35,024 nucleotides of DNA, from contig JAPPCZ010000064.1 of NCBI GenBank assembly GCA_028824685.1, forward strand, positions 1 to 35,024, in the 5' to 3' direction. The translations under genes were made by a program, and so were the position numbers. The notes below the pieces were generated by a model, which was not told where the DNA came from, made no database searches, and saw only the letters and a program-made list of their open reading frames with translations. Each line of letters starts with the position of its first letter. Positions within the stretch are counted from its first letter, which is position 1. Positions 1 through 7,309 of this stretch are shown in pieces. Source of the DNA: Candidatus Poribacteria bacterium. GTDB lineage: Bacteria > Poribacteria > WGA-4E > WGA-3G.

Positions 1-1
1 T

Positions 2-1534
2 GTCTTAAAAAATACAGCAACCTTACAAGTCTACGCACATTGGGACCCAATTGCTGATGCGACTTACGACCTACACCAAAACTCACCAGAAAACATTGAA
101 CTCTTTGATTTGTCACCAAACGAACCCATCAGAGAGTATAAAAACGAGGCTTTCAATAGCTTTCTTCCACCGTCAACGGCAGCGGTAGGCGATGTTTGGG
201 AATTGGATTTGGACAAAGTTATTCCATTTCTCTCCCAGTTTCACACGGGTGCTACTGGAGAATTACGCCACGGAGAGAAAGGCGCTTTCGCCTGCTTACG
301 CGCGCTTTCGACGGACTACGCCGACATTACGTTCCGGATTCATGCGGAGTTTACTTTGGCAACCCGCCCTAAACCGGGATCCAAACGCCGTAACGATGAT
401 TATATGGATCTGGCTCGCTTTATTCCATCGCAATTTGCAGGACGATTGCTCATCAACCTGAAAACAGGAGTTATTTGTGACTTTTCGCTCGCGCTACCAC
501 CGCGTAACAGCAATGTGGATATCAATGATTTTGGGTATGCTGACATGGTTTTCGTGCCGCGTATGAAGTTACATATCACCTCGACTGAAGCACGGGACGA
601 CATTGATTGGGAAAGTTCTCTCACATTCGAAGAGGCACGCAAAAGATTGGAATTGAAATTCTATAAATTCGCTGAAATTGACTGGCTACCGCTTGTGGAG
701 GCAGTTGAAAAAGTGGCATCGACGCAGCGTCCGATGCACGCAGTTATTAGCTGGGGACCGTTGGATGATGAATCTTGCTGAGCGAACGGTAAAAACTTGA
801 GGGTGGGTCCGCTCTCAAATTCAGAAGTGATCAAAGTACTCAACGAGAATTTTGTAAACACCTGCGTCCTCTTTCGCGATTTGTCAGAACTAATTGATGA
901 TCCAGACGATGAAAAAGTCGGTGTTTTCGCTAAAACGATTAAAGACAATTACGTCGGGGCAGTGGATATTCAGGTGCTAAATCCTGAAGCCGAAATAATT
1001 ATGCACCAGCCAGAAAACAAACTCCGTTACAGCAAGTATCTGGCGTTGTTAGAGGACACTGTAAATGGCAAAGTTAGTAACACCGTTGTCACCAACGAAA
1101 ATAGTGGGAAATTGACACCTAAATTAGACCTTAACTCACACGAACAATCAATGGAAGTTTTGAACGTATTCCGTGGTCCCGGAGATGGCTATCAGGATTA
1201 TACGCCTACTGAAATTGACACTACGGCATTTAAACAAGGTGGAACACTCATTATTGATATAAAGGTAGGTGAGGGTGAGGCAACAGGTTCGTTTGATCTG
1301 TTTGACGCTGACGTTGAACTGCCTACAGAAGGATATCCAGATGACGCGATCGCTTCAGCGTGGGATATTCCACCCGGTGACACTGGACAAATTCGTCACC
1401 AGTTCACCCATGGACAGAAGTTTAGGTTAGGAGCAACGGGTAATTGGTTCTGTGAGAAGGGAAGTACAAACGCATTTCTTGCGCGGATTTCTGTCGTGCC
1501 AACTGAAACGGAGGAAACAGAAGAATCGTTGTAA
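2..1534 (+). CDS. selN: Selenoprotein N-like protein with in-frame UGA (Sec), 5' partial
   Basis: The frame is open from the left edge to 779, where one TGA interrupts it, and continues in the same frame to the stop at 1534. In-window codon 260 is the TGA, directly after Ser-Cys, giving GPLDDESC-U-ANGKNLR. From memory, human SELENON has GALDDQSC-U-GSGRTLR at its redox centre. Similarity runs on both sides: FRIHAEF, then QFAGRLLIN, NSNVDI, an EEARKRLE segment and WLPLVEA upstream, and VIKVLNENFVNT downstream. The protein is therefore read as one selenoprotein of about 510 visible residues, with its N-terminus outside the window. SELENON is a thiol-redox protein linked to ER calcium handling in animals; the bacterial role is unknown. 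About 120 C-terminal residues, likely beta-rich, have no counterpart I recall in SELENON. Splitting it into two genes would need TTG starts without a clear ribosome site. No Sec machinery is in the window. Confidence 0.9.
779..814 (+). promoter_or_regulatory. Candidate bacterial SECIS element after the UGA
   Basis: The UGA and the next 33 bases can fold with an uninterrupted 3' arm at 805-814. Pairs are 780-782 GAG with 812-814 CTC, 787-789 CGG with 809-811 CCG, and 795-798 ACTT with 805-808 GGGT (two G-U pairs), leaving the apical loop GAGGGT. The 5' side has bulges at 783-786 and 790-794. An alternative pairs 780-784 GAGCG with 810-814 CGCTC. A hairpin starting 10-15 bases after UGA with G and U in its loop is the usual bacterial SECIS layout. 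The fold was drawn by hand and the stems are short, so this supports the Sec reading only moderately. Confidence 0.5.
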
Positions 1535-1564
1535 AATAAAAATGGGTATACTCGGCAAGATTGA

Positions 1565-1594
1565 ATGAAAATCAGAAATTTAGCTGATTTTCAT
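1565..1594 (+). terminator. Hairpin terminator after the SelN-like gene
   Basis: ATGAAAATCAG at 1565-1575 is perfectly complementary to 1584-1594, with an 8-base loop. The T-rich stretch AGATTTCTTTT follows. It lies 30 bases after the stop at 1534 and would separate the selenoprotein gene from the gene at 1730. The stem is A/T-rich and so only moderately stable. Confidence 0.5.
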
Positions 1595-1729
1595 AGATTT
1601 CTTTTCCTCAAATATGTTATCATTGTGAAATTGATCATGAAATCTTGCCGTTCAGTAGGTTTTGCCAAACTCAAGATATCCTCAAGCATTGGTATTTGAT
1701 GTTAATTACACAGTGCAAAAGGAGAAACT

Positions 1730-4627
1730 ATGCCACATTCCTATTTCATCTGTTTTCGTGTTCTGGTTTTTCTGTGCGTACTAAGTTTTTTGAATATCTG
1801 CCATGCGAATAATCTAAGCGATGAAGAAAAGAGTGAATTTTTCAATTCTCAAGTAAAACCCATTTTGGTGCAGAATTGTTTCCAATGCCACGGTGGCAGT
1901 GCTGAAGTGCAGGGTGGACTTGAATTGACAAGTCGGGAAAAGATGCTTGAAGGCGGACACTATGGACCGTCTGTGTCGTTAGAAAATCCTGCCGATAGTT
2001 TTTTGCTTGAGATGGTTGGGTATGGTCAAGAGACAGCCCAAATGCCGCCGGATGGCAGGTTAGACGATGCCTCACTTGAGATTTTATCAAAGTGGATTAA
2101 CATAGGACTCCCCTATCCCGCGCAAGATAGTGATGCTGAATCGGCACTTCAAACCGAATCAAATTATTGGGCATATCGTCCGTTAAAACGCCCCCAAGTA
2201 CCATCGGTACATTCTTTAGAGTGGATCAGAAATCCGATTGATGCCTTCATTCTGGCAAAACTGGAGGCGCAAGGGTTTAAGCCCGCTACTCCAGCAAGCA
2301 AACTGACGCTTATTCGCCGTGCATACTACGATCTCATAGGATTACCACCTCCGCCAGAAGCAGTGGATGCGTTTTTAAATAATATATCACCTGACGCTTA
2401 CGAAAAACTAATTGATAAACTCCTGAAGTCTCCACGATATGGTGAAAAGTGGGGACGGCATTGGCTTGACCTTGTTCGGTACGCGGAGACAAACGGCTAT
2501 GAGCGAGATTCAGACAAGCCGTATATGTGGCGATACAGAGACTATGTCATAAACGCTTTCAACAAAGACAAGCCTTATCATGAATTTATCAAAGAGCAAC
2601 TGGCAGGTGATGAACTGGATACCGTATCACCAGAGACAATCATTGCGACCGGCTATCATCGGCTTGGGGTTTGGGACGATGAACCTGCTGATCGAAAACT
2701 TGCACGCTACGATTATCTTGACGATATTGTATCCACTACCGGGCAAGTGATGCTCGGTATGACCATTGGGTGCGCGCGATGCCACGACCATAAAATTGAT
2801 CCGATTTCAACACGAGATTATTACAGTTTTCTCGCGTTTTTTCATGACATTATCCCTCACAACCGCGGACCACTTGCTGATATTGGCACGCCTGAGCAGC
2901 AAGCAGAACGTAACAGACTACTCACTGAAAAGCGACTTGCCGAAGAAAAATTCCAAGATGAACTCTTTCCGATACAGGAAAACATCAAAATTGAACTCGC
3001 TAAAATCCATCAAGAGCCTATAGCATCAGACACAGTAGTATCTCCAATTCGTGAATTGACGTATCGTTTCTATCGCGACACCTTTGAACAGTTTCCAGAT
3101 GATTTTGATGTTCTTGAACCCTCCGCCGAAGGCAAATTGTTTAGCAATCTATTCTCGCTTGCACCAGCGAGTCGAAAGAAGAACATCGGTGTAGTTTTTG
3201 AAGGAACTTTACAAGTTCCAGAGGATGCAACTTATACTTTTCATATAAATCTCCGAGGTGCGTGCAGATTGATTCTCGACGGTTTTAAAGCAGCAGATTT
3301 AATCGGTGAGCGAGATTTAGAAATTGAACTTACACGTGGCGATGTGTCTATTCGTCTTGAATATCTCAACAAAGATTTAGATAATCCTCAACTCACTGTC
3401 CTGTGGTCTGGGCCAAACTTTGAGAAACAACCCTTGTCAACGAATGCAGCAATCAACTTTGGCAAGTTACTAAAGACACACGCAGAACGTATCAATGCTA
3501 ATGCACCGTTGAAGGCTTTGGTGGACAAATATAATGCGGTGAAAAAACAGCGAGATGAGCGTCGCCGTCAGCGTGTACCCTACGACCATCAAGCTTTGGC
3601 AATTTCAGAGAGCGGGCAAACACCGACACACATTCTCCGGCGCGGCAACCCACATCTTGTTGGACGCGAGGTAAAACCAGCATTTCCTGCTGTGTTGAAT
3701 CCTCCCACTGTAGACATGCCACCAGTTCCAAAGGATGCAAAATCTTCTGGAAAGCGTCGCGTTTTCGCTGAGTGGGTGGCAAGTACTGAGAACCCATTGA
3801 CAGCGCGGGTGATGGTAAATCGCATCTGGCAACATCACTTCGGACGAGGGATTGTGCGATCAACAAACGACTTCGGGCAGTTCGGCACACCACCGACACA
3901 CCCAGACCTCCTTGACTGGCTCGCGTCTGAATTCATTGCATCTGGTTGGCAGCTAAAAGCGATGCACAAGTTGATAATGACTTCCAACGCCTATCGGATG
4001 TCTTCACAGAGCAACCCGAAATTTATTCAACAAGATGCAAACAACGATCTATTTTGGCGATTCAATATGCGCCGCTTGGCTGCGGAAGAAATTCGGGACT
4101 CAGTGCTTTGGATTACTGGTAAACTCAATCTCAAAATGGGAGGACCGAGTGTATTTCCTGAAGTGCCGAAAGAAGTATTGGCTACTGCCTCAAGACCTGG
4201 GGCAGTTTGGGGAAAATCATCGCCAGATGAGGCAAACCGACGAAGTGTTTATGTGAAGGTCAAACGTTCGTTACTTGTTCCTATTCTAAACCAATTTGAT
4301 CAAGCAAACACGGATTCGACATGTCCTGTTCGTTTTTCGACAACGGTGCCGACTCAGTCGCTCACAATGCTCAACGGGAAGTTTATCAATGACCAAGCAC
4401 TTGCCTTTGCTAACAGAATACAGTGGGAAGGTGGTGTGACGAATAAAGACCGTGTGCAATTTGGACTTCGGCTTGTGTTATGTCGTGAACCTGAACCAGT
4501 TGAGATTCAAAAGGCATTAACATTTATGCTGGAGCTTAAGCAGCATGAGGACGTGAGTTCAGAGGTTGCGCTTGCTCGATTTGCGTTATTGGCACTGAAT
4601 TTAAACGAATTTATGTTTTTAGATTAA
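1730..4627 (+). CDS. PSD1-type protein (DUF1549/DUF1553) with heme motifs and a PA14-like insert
   Basis: 965 residues with a hydrophobic N-terminal signal (about 1-26), so probably exported. A CxxCH heme motif is at residues 50-54 (NCFQCH) in a planctomycete cytochrome c-like domain (PSCyt1). A DUF1549 domain (about 160-380) carries a second motif, GCARCH. A PA14-like beta domain, often carbohydrate-binding, spans about 440-580 with the pattern FEGTLQVPEDATYTF and LDG. DUF1553 fills about 640-950, with the signature NPLTARVMVNRIWQHHFGRG. Such proteins pair with DUF1501 partners and are proposed to act in periplasmic degradation or electron transfer, mainly of complex glycans; the exact reaction is unknown. 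AAGGAG six bases before the ATG supports this start. The DUF1501 gene follows 56 bases downstream and is very likely its partner. Confidence 0.85.
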   Translation: MPHSYFICFRVLVFLCVLSFLNICHANNLSDEEKSEFFNSQVKPILVQNCFQCHGGSAEVQGGLELTSREKMLEGGHYGPSVSLENPADSFLLEMVGYGQETAQMPPDGRLDDASLEILSKWINIGLPYPAQDSDAESALQTESNYWAYRPLKRPQVPSVHSLEWIRNPIDAFILAKLEAQGFKPATPASKLTLIRRAYYDLIGLPPPPEAVDAFLNNISPDAYEKLIDKLLKSPRYGEKWGRHWLDLVRYAETNGYERDSDKPYMWRYRDYVINAFNKDKPYHEFIKEQLAGDELDTVSPETIIATGYHRLGVWDDEPADRKLARYDYLDDIVSTTGQVMLGMTIGCARCHDHKIDPISTRDYYSFLAFFHDIIPHNRGPLADIGTPEQQAERNRLLTEKRLAEEKFQDELFPIQENIKIELAKIHQEPIASDTVVSPIRELTYRFYRDTFEQFPDDFDVLEPSAEGKLFSNLFSLAPASRKKNIGVVFEGTLQVPEDATYTFHINLRGACRLILDGFKAADLIGERDLEIELTRGDVSIRLEYLNKDLDNPQLTVLWSGPNFEKQPLSTNAAINFGKLLKTHAERINANAPLKALVDKYNAVKKQRDERRRQRVPYDHQALAISESGQTPTHILRRGNPHLVGREVKPAFPAVLNPPTVDMPPVPKDAKSSGKRRVFAEWVASTENPLTARVMVNRIWQHHFGRGIVRSTNDFGQFGTPPTHPDLLDWLASEFIASGWQLKAMHKLIMTSNAYRMSSQSNPKFIQQDANNDLFWRFNMRRLAAEEIRDSVLWITGKLNLKMGGPSVFPEVPKEVLATASRPGAVWGKSSPDEANRRSVYVKVKRSLLVPILNQFDQANTDSTCPVRFSTTVPTQSLTMLNGKFINDQALAFANRIQWEGGVTNKDRVQFGLRLVLCREPEPVEIQKALTFMLELKQHEDVSSEVALARFALLALNLNEFMFLD

Positions 4628-4683
4628 TACGATCTGTTTTAGAATTCGTCAAATAGAGACTTTAAGATTGGAGATTAAGCTAT

Positions 4684-6177
4684 ATGAGTAGTCGATCTAA
4701 GATTAAAAAAGGAACAGATTCGACAGGTAATTTCTGCGGGCAAACCCGTCGGGAATTTATCGGCAATATCGCTGGTGGGTTCGCGTCGCTTGCGTTGACA
4801 GGACTATTATCCACTGACGGTTTTCTCAATTCACAAGCATTCGCAGAAGACGGTGTGACACCCTACCTTAACCCACTGGCACCTAAAACGTCGCACTTCA
4901 CGCCAAAGGCAAAACGCGTAATTTTCCTATTCATGTATGGGGGTCCGAGCCATGTTGATACCTTCGACTACAAACCGAAGTTGTTTGAACTCAACGATAA
5001 AACCGTCCAAGTAAAAACAAAAGGGCGTGGTGGTGAAAAATCGCAGGGACGCATCGTCGGTCCCAAGTGGGAGTTCAAGCAGTACGGCGAATCGGGACAG
5101 TGGGTGTCAGGGCTTTTTCCACATGTTGCCACCTGTGTTGATGATATTGCCTTCATCAAATCAATGACAGCAGACTCGCCATTACACGGTTCGGCGATGT
5201 TGATGATGAACGCAGGACGGGTGCTAAGTGGACATCCGTCACTTGGGTCTTGGGTAAACTACGGACTTGGTAGTGAGAACGAAAACCTACCTGGTTATGT
5301 TGTGATGCTTGATCGGACTGGCGGTCCTATTAGCGGCGCGAAAAACTGGAGTAGCGGGTATATGCCCGCTGTTTATCAAGGTACAGTTTTTCGTTCAGAA
5401 GGCACACCTATTCTCAATTTGGAGCGCCCGAACGACGTGACTGAAAATGAGCAGCGTAAACTCCTTGATTATCTGCGTCAATTTAATACAACACACCTTT
5501 CAAAGCGGACTGACAATACCGACCTCGCAGCTCGTATTTCAAGTTATGAGTTAGCCTTTAAGATGCAATCTGCCGCGCCAGAAGCGGTCAATTTGGATAG
5601 CGAACCAGAACACATCAAAGAACTTTACGGACTCAATGAAAAAGAAACCGAGGAATATGGCACAAAATGTCTTTTGGCAAGGCGATTAGTTGAACGTGGT
5701 GTGCGCTTCATTCAACTCTACTCTGGCGGGGCACATAACGATGCCAATTGGGACGCACACGGTGATATTGAGAGAAACCACAACAAGCATGCCAAGGCAA
5801 CTGATAAACCGATTGCCGGGTTGCTTAAAGACCTCAAACAACGCGGATTACTTGACGAAACCCTTGTTGTATGGGGTGGTGAATTTGGTCGCCAACCGAC
5901 AGCAGAATATGCCAAAGGCACAGGACGTGACCACAACTCGTACGGCTTCACGATGTGGATGGCAGGTGGAGGCATCAAAGGCGGCATTAGTGTCGGTGAG
6001 ACAGATGAACTTGGTAGCGCAGCTGTCAATGATCCTTTTCATGTCAAGCATCTCCACGCAACAATCTTGCATCAACTTGGTATCAATCCCAATCAACTCA
6101 CCTACTTTCACAGTGGGTTAGATCAGAAACTTGTCGGTGTTGAAGGCGCGGAACCGATTTGGCAAGTCGTAAGCTAA
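4684..6177 (+). CDS. DUF1501 family protein, Tat-exported
   Basis: 497 residues. The N-terminus has a twin-arginine signal, with TRREF around residues 21-25, followed by a hydrophobic stretch rich in Gly, Ala and Leu, so export in folded form is likely. The body matches DUF1501, a family with an alkaline phosphatase/sulfatase-like fold: the FLFMYGGPSHVDTFDYKP segment near residue 80 and the GGEFGRQP, GRDHN and GYGFT-like region near 400-425 (here SYGFTMWMAGGG) are typical. The substrate is unknown. The gene follows the PSD1 gene by 56 bases, the usual arrangement for these two families. The ribosome site is weak (GGAGATTAAGCTAT before the ATG), which fits translation in an operon. A palindrome lies just after the stop. 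Confidence 0.87.
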   Translation: MSSRSKIKKGTDSTGNFCGQTRREFIGNIAGGFASLALTGLLSTDGFLNSQAFAEDGVTPYLNPLAPKTSHFTPKAKRVIFLFMYGGPSHVDTFDYKPKLFELNDKTVQVKTKGRGGEKSQGRIVGPKWEFKQYGESGQWVSGLFPHVATCVDDIAFIKSMTADSPLHGSAMLMMNAGRVLSGHPSLGSWVNYGLGSENENLPGYVVMLDRTGGPISGAKNWSSGYMPAVYQGTVFRSEGTPILNLERPNDVTENEQRKLLDYLRQFNTTHLSKRTDNTDLAARISSYELAFKMQSAAPEAVNLDSEPEHIKELYGLNEKETEEYGTKCLLARRLVERGVRFIQLYSGGAHNDANWDAHGDIERNHNKHAKATDKPIAGLLKDLKQRGLLDETLVVWGGEFGRQPTAEYAKGTGRDHNSYGFTMWMAGGGIKGGISVGETDELGSAAVNDPFHVKHLHATILHQLGINPNQLTYFHSGLDQKLVGVEGAEPIWQVVS

Positions 6178-6185
6178 TTATACGG

Positions 6186-6253
6186 ACCAAGATATTTAGG
6201 ATTTCCAGATTCGCAGGATTCCCATCAAATCCAAAAATCCTGTGAATCTTGGT
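6186..6253. repeat. Imperfect palindrome after the DUF1501 gene
   Basis: AGATTCGCAGGAT at 6207-6219 pairs with ATCCTGTGAATCT at 6237-6249 with one mismatch, and ACCAAGAT at 6186-6193 can alternatively pair with ATCTTGGT at 6246-6253. The hairpin starts 9 bases after the stop at 6177 and could end transcription of the PSD1/DUF1501 pair, but no T-run follows. It may be a genome-wide repeat. Confidence 0.45.
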
Positions 6254-6372
6254 TCAGATGACACACGTACCTCAGACTACCCAAAAACAGATTCTTTTCT
6301 ATAAATTGAGACCTAATCCTTCCTTACCTAATTTTTTATGGTGAATTATTGAAATAATTATACACCTGATTT

Positions 6373-6436
6373 GTAGGAGCGATCTCCGAATCGCGACCAA
6401 AGCCACTTTTAGTCGGAAATCGGAGTTCCCTCCCGC
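6373..6436. repeat. GTAGGAG hairpin repeat, family I
   Basis: The left arm reads GTAGGAGCGATCTCCGAATC at 6373-6392. The right arm, 6412-6436, is a degenerate inverted copy (CGGAGTTCCCTCCCGC at its end). A closely similar unit is at 28529-28592. Inside the left arm, GCGAT (6379-6383) pairs with ATCGC (6390-6394), so a small hairpin sits within the large one. Confidence 0.7.
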
Positions 6437-6447
6437 AGCATCATGGA

Positions 6448-6502
6448 GAATACCAAAGGCGCTGAATGCCAAAAGCGCATTCACAGCGTTGATTTGGTAT
6501 TC
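6448..6502. repeat. GAATACC hairpin repeat, family III
   Basis: A 55-base hairpin. GAATACCAAA (6448-6457) pairs perfectly with TTTGGTATTC (6493-6502). Inside it, CGCTG (6460-6464) pairs with CAGCG (6484-6488), and AATGC (6465-6469) with GCATT (6477-6481). Its core resembles the element at 15372-15420, whose outer arms have a different but still self-complementary sequence. Confidence 0.65.
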
Positions 6503-6595
6503 TACCAAGCGCATGCTGCGTTGATTCACAAACCCATAATGTCTAATTAATTCTAAAATCTACCATAGTCGTTAACGTGAGTTCCATATTTGTAG

Positions 6596-6614
6596 CGCAA
6601 ACTTTTAGTTTGCG
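6596..6614. repeat. CGCAAACT short hairpin
   Basis: CGCAAACT (6596-6603) and AGTTTGCG (6607-6614) form a perfect 8-bp stem with a TTT loop. It is preceded by TGTAG, like the other short hairpin repeats in this window. Confidence 0.55.
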
Positions 6615-6762
6615 TCGTATAACACCATATTTCATAAAAATAGGTAATGCGACAACAATTTTTAGAAACGGTATAATATCCGATTCCAACACGATTCTGA
6701 TAACATAATACGCACCTCAGCTGCCATTCAAAATACACATACATACAACTTTATCTGCAAAC

Positions 6763-6791
6763 CTATTGTATATCTATTGTATATCTATTGT
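6763..6791. repeat. 11-bp tandem repeat CTATTGTATAT
   Basis: The unit CTATTGTATAT occurs at 6763-6773 and 6774-6784, followed by a partial third copy CTATTGT at 6785-6791. It lies in a noncoding A/T-rich stretch. No function is evident. Confidence 0.7.
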
Positions 6792-7040
6792 GATTCGCAC
6801 CACAAAAGATTCTGATACCAATCTATAAATGTGTATAATATCTGTATGAAAATTCAGAACCTATTGCCCAGAAGCATAATCTTCCAGTCCACAATTCTGG
6901 AATACAATCCATACAAAGGTATGGTGAAATTACATTATATAACATTACAGGGAATGCATACGCATTTTGACTCCCTTTTCAAAAATATTCCGCATGAGCA
7001 GAACTCAAAAAAATAAGAAAAAGTACTTTTTGATAAAACG

Positions 7041-7073
7041 GCTCTCAACCCATTCTATGTATGGGTTGAGAGC
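7041..7073. repeat. 13-bp perfect hairpin
   Basis: GCTCTCAACCCAT at 7041-7053 is perfectly complementary to 7061-7073, with a 7-base loop. No T-run follows on the plus strand, so it is not a standard intrinsic terminator. It is about 170 bases upstream of the gnd promoter. Confidence 0.6.
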
Positions 7074-7100
7074 GAATTTACAAATGTTACCACGGTATGA

Positions 7101-7126
7101 AAAAAGTTACCAAATGGTAACTTTTT
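7101..7126. terminator. Bidirectional terminator-like hairpin
   Basis: AAAAAGTTACC (7101-7111) pairs with GGTAACTTTTT (7116-7126) around an AAAT loop. The A and T runs at the stem base give an intrinsic-terminator shape on either strand. The G/C core is only three pairs (GTTACC/GGTAAC), so efficiency is uncertain. It may insulate gnd from upstream transcription. Confidence 0.4.
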
Positions 7127-7244
7127 GAAGAGAAAAAATAAACTGAATTACAGGAAAAACACAAATTTGAATCCGTGAAAATGCTATTTACTTTCTGATG
7201 AAAAAAATGACTATTTCATGACTCTGCTTTCCTGTTATTTGCTA

Positions 7245-7274
7245 TTGACATAATCATCTCTAACAGTGTATGAT
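7245..7274 (+). promoter_or_regulatory. Sigma70-like promoter of the gnd operon
   Basis: TTGACA at 7245-7250 is a perfect -35 box. An 18-base spacer is followed by TATGAT at 7269-7274, one mismatch from consensus. Transcription would start near 7281, followed by AGGAGG at 7296-7301 and the TTG start at 7310. This is the clearest promoter in the window. Confidence 0.75.
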
Positions 7275-7309
7275 ATGCAAAACACATATTATCTTAGGAG
7301 GAAACAAAT

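Larger units (their letters stand above)
6178..7309. other. 1.1-kb hairpin-rich gap without a convincing gene
   Basis: No reading frame here resembles a protein; the longest open frames are under 80 codons, with low-complexity translations. The gap holds at least six hairpin or palindromic units, an 11-bp tandem repeat and, at its right end, a strong promoter for gnd. In order: the palindrome at 6186, the GTAGGAG hairpin at 6373, the GAATACC hairpin at 6448, the CGCAAACT hairpin at 6596, the tandem repeat at 6763, hairpins at 7041 and 7101, and the promoter at 7245. It looks like a landing zone for small repeats. Confidence 0.7.

Noticed and set aside
110..781. Separate 223-residue gene starting at a TTG and ending at the TGA
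   Set aside because: The frame is open to the left edge, and the SELENON-like similarity crosses the TGA in the same frame, so this is part of one selenoprotein gene.
797..1534. Separate gene starting at TTG 797
   Set aside because: No ribosome site precedes it, it is in frame with the upstream part, and conserved residues begin before the TTG, right after the UGA.
3498..3899. 133-codon minus-strand frame inside the PSD1 gene
   Set aside because: It is opposite a well-supported conserved domain and its translation resembles no family.
6831..7016. 61-codon frame in the gnd upstream gap
   Set aside because: No ribosome site, low-complexity translation, and no similarity that I recognise.
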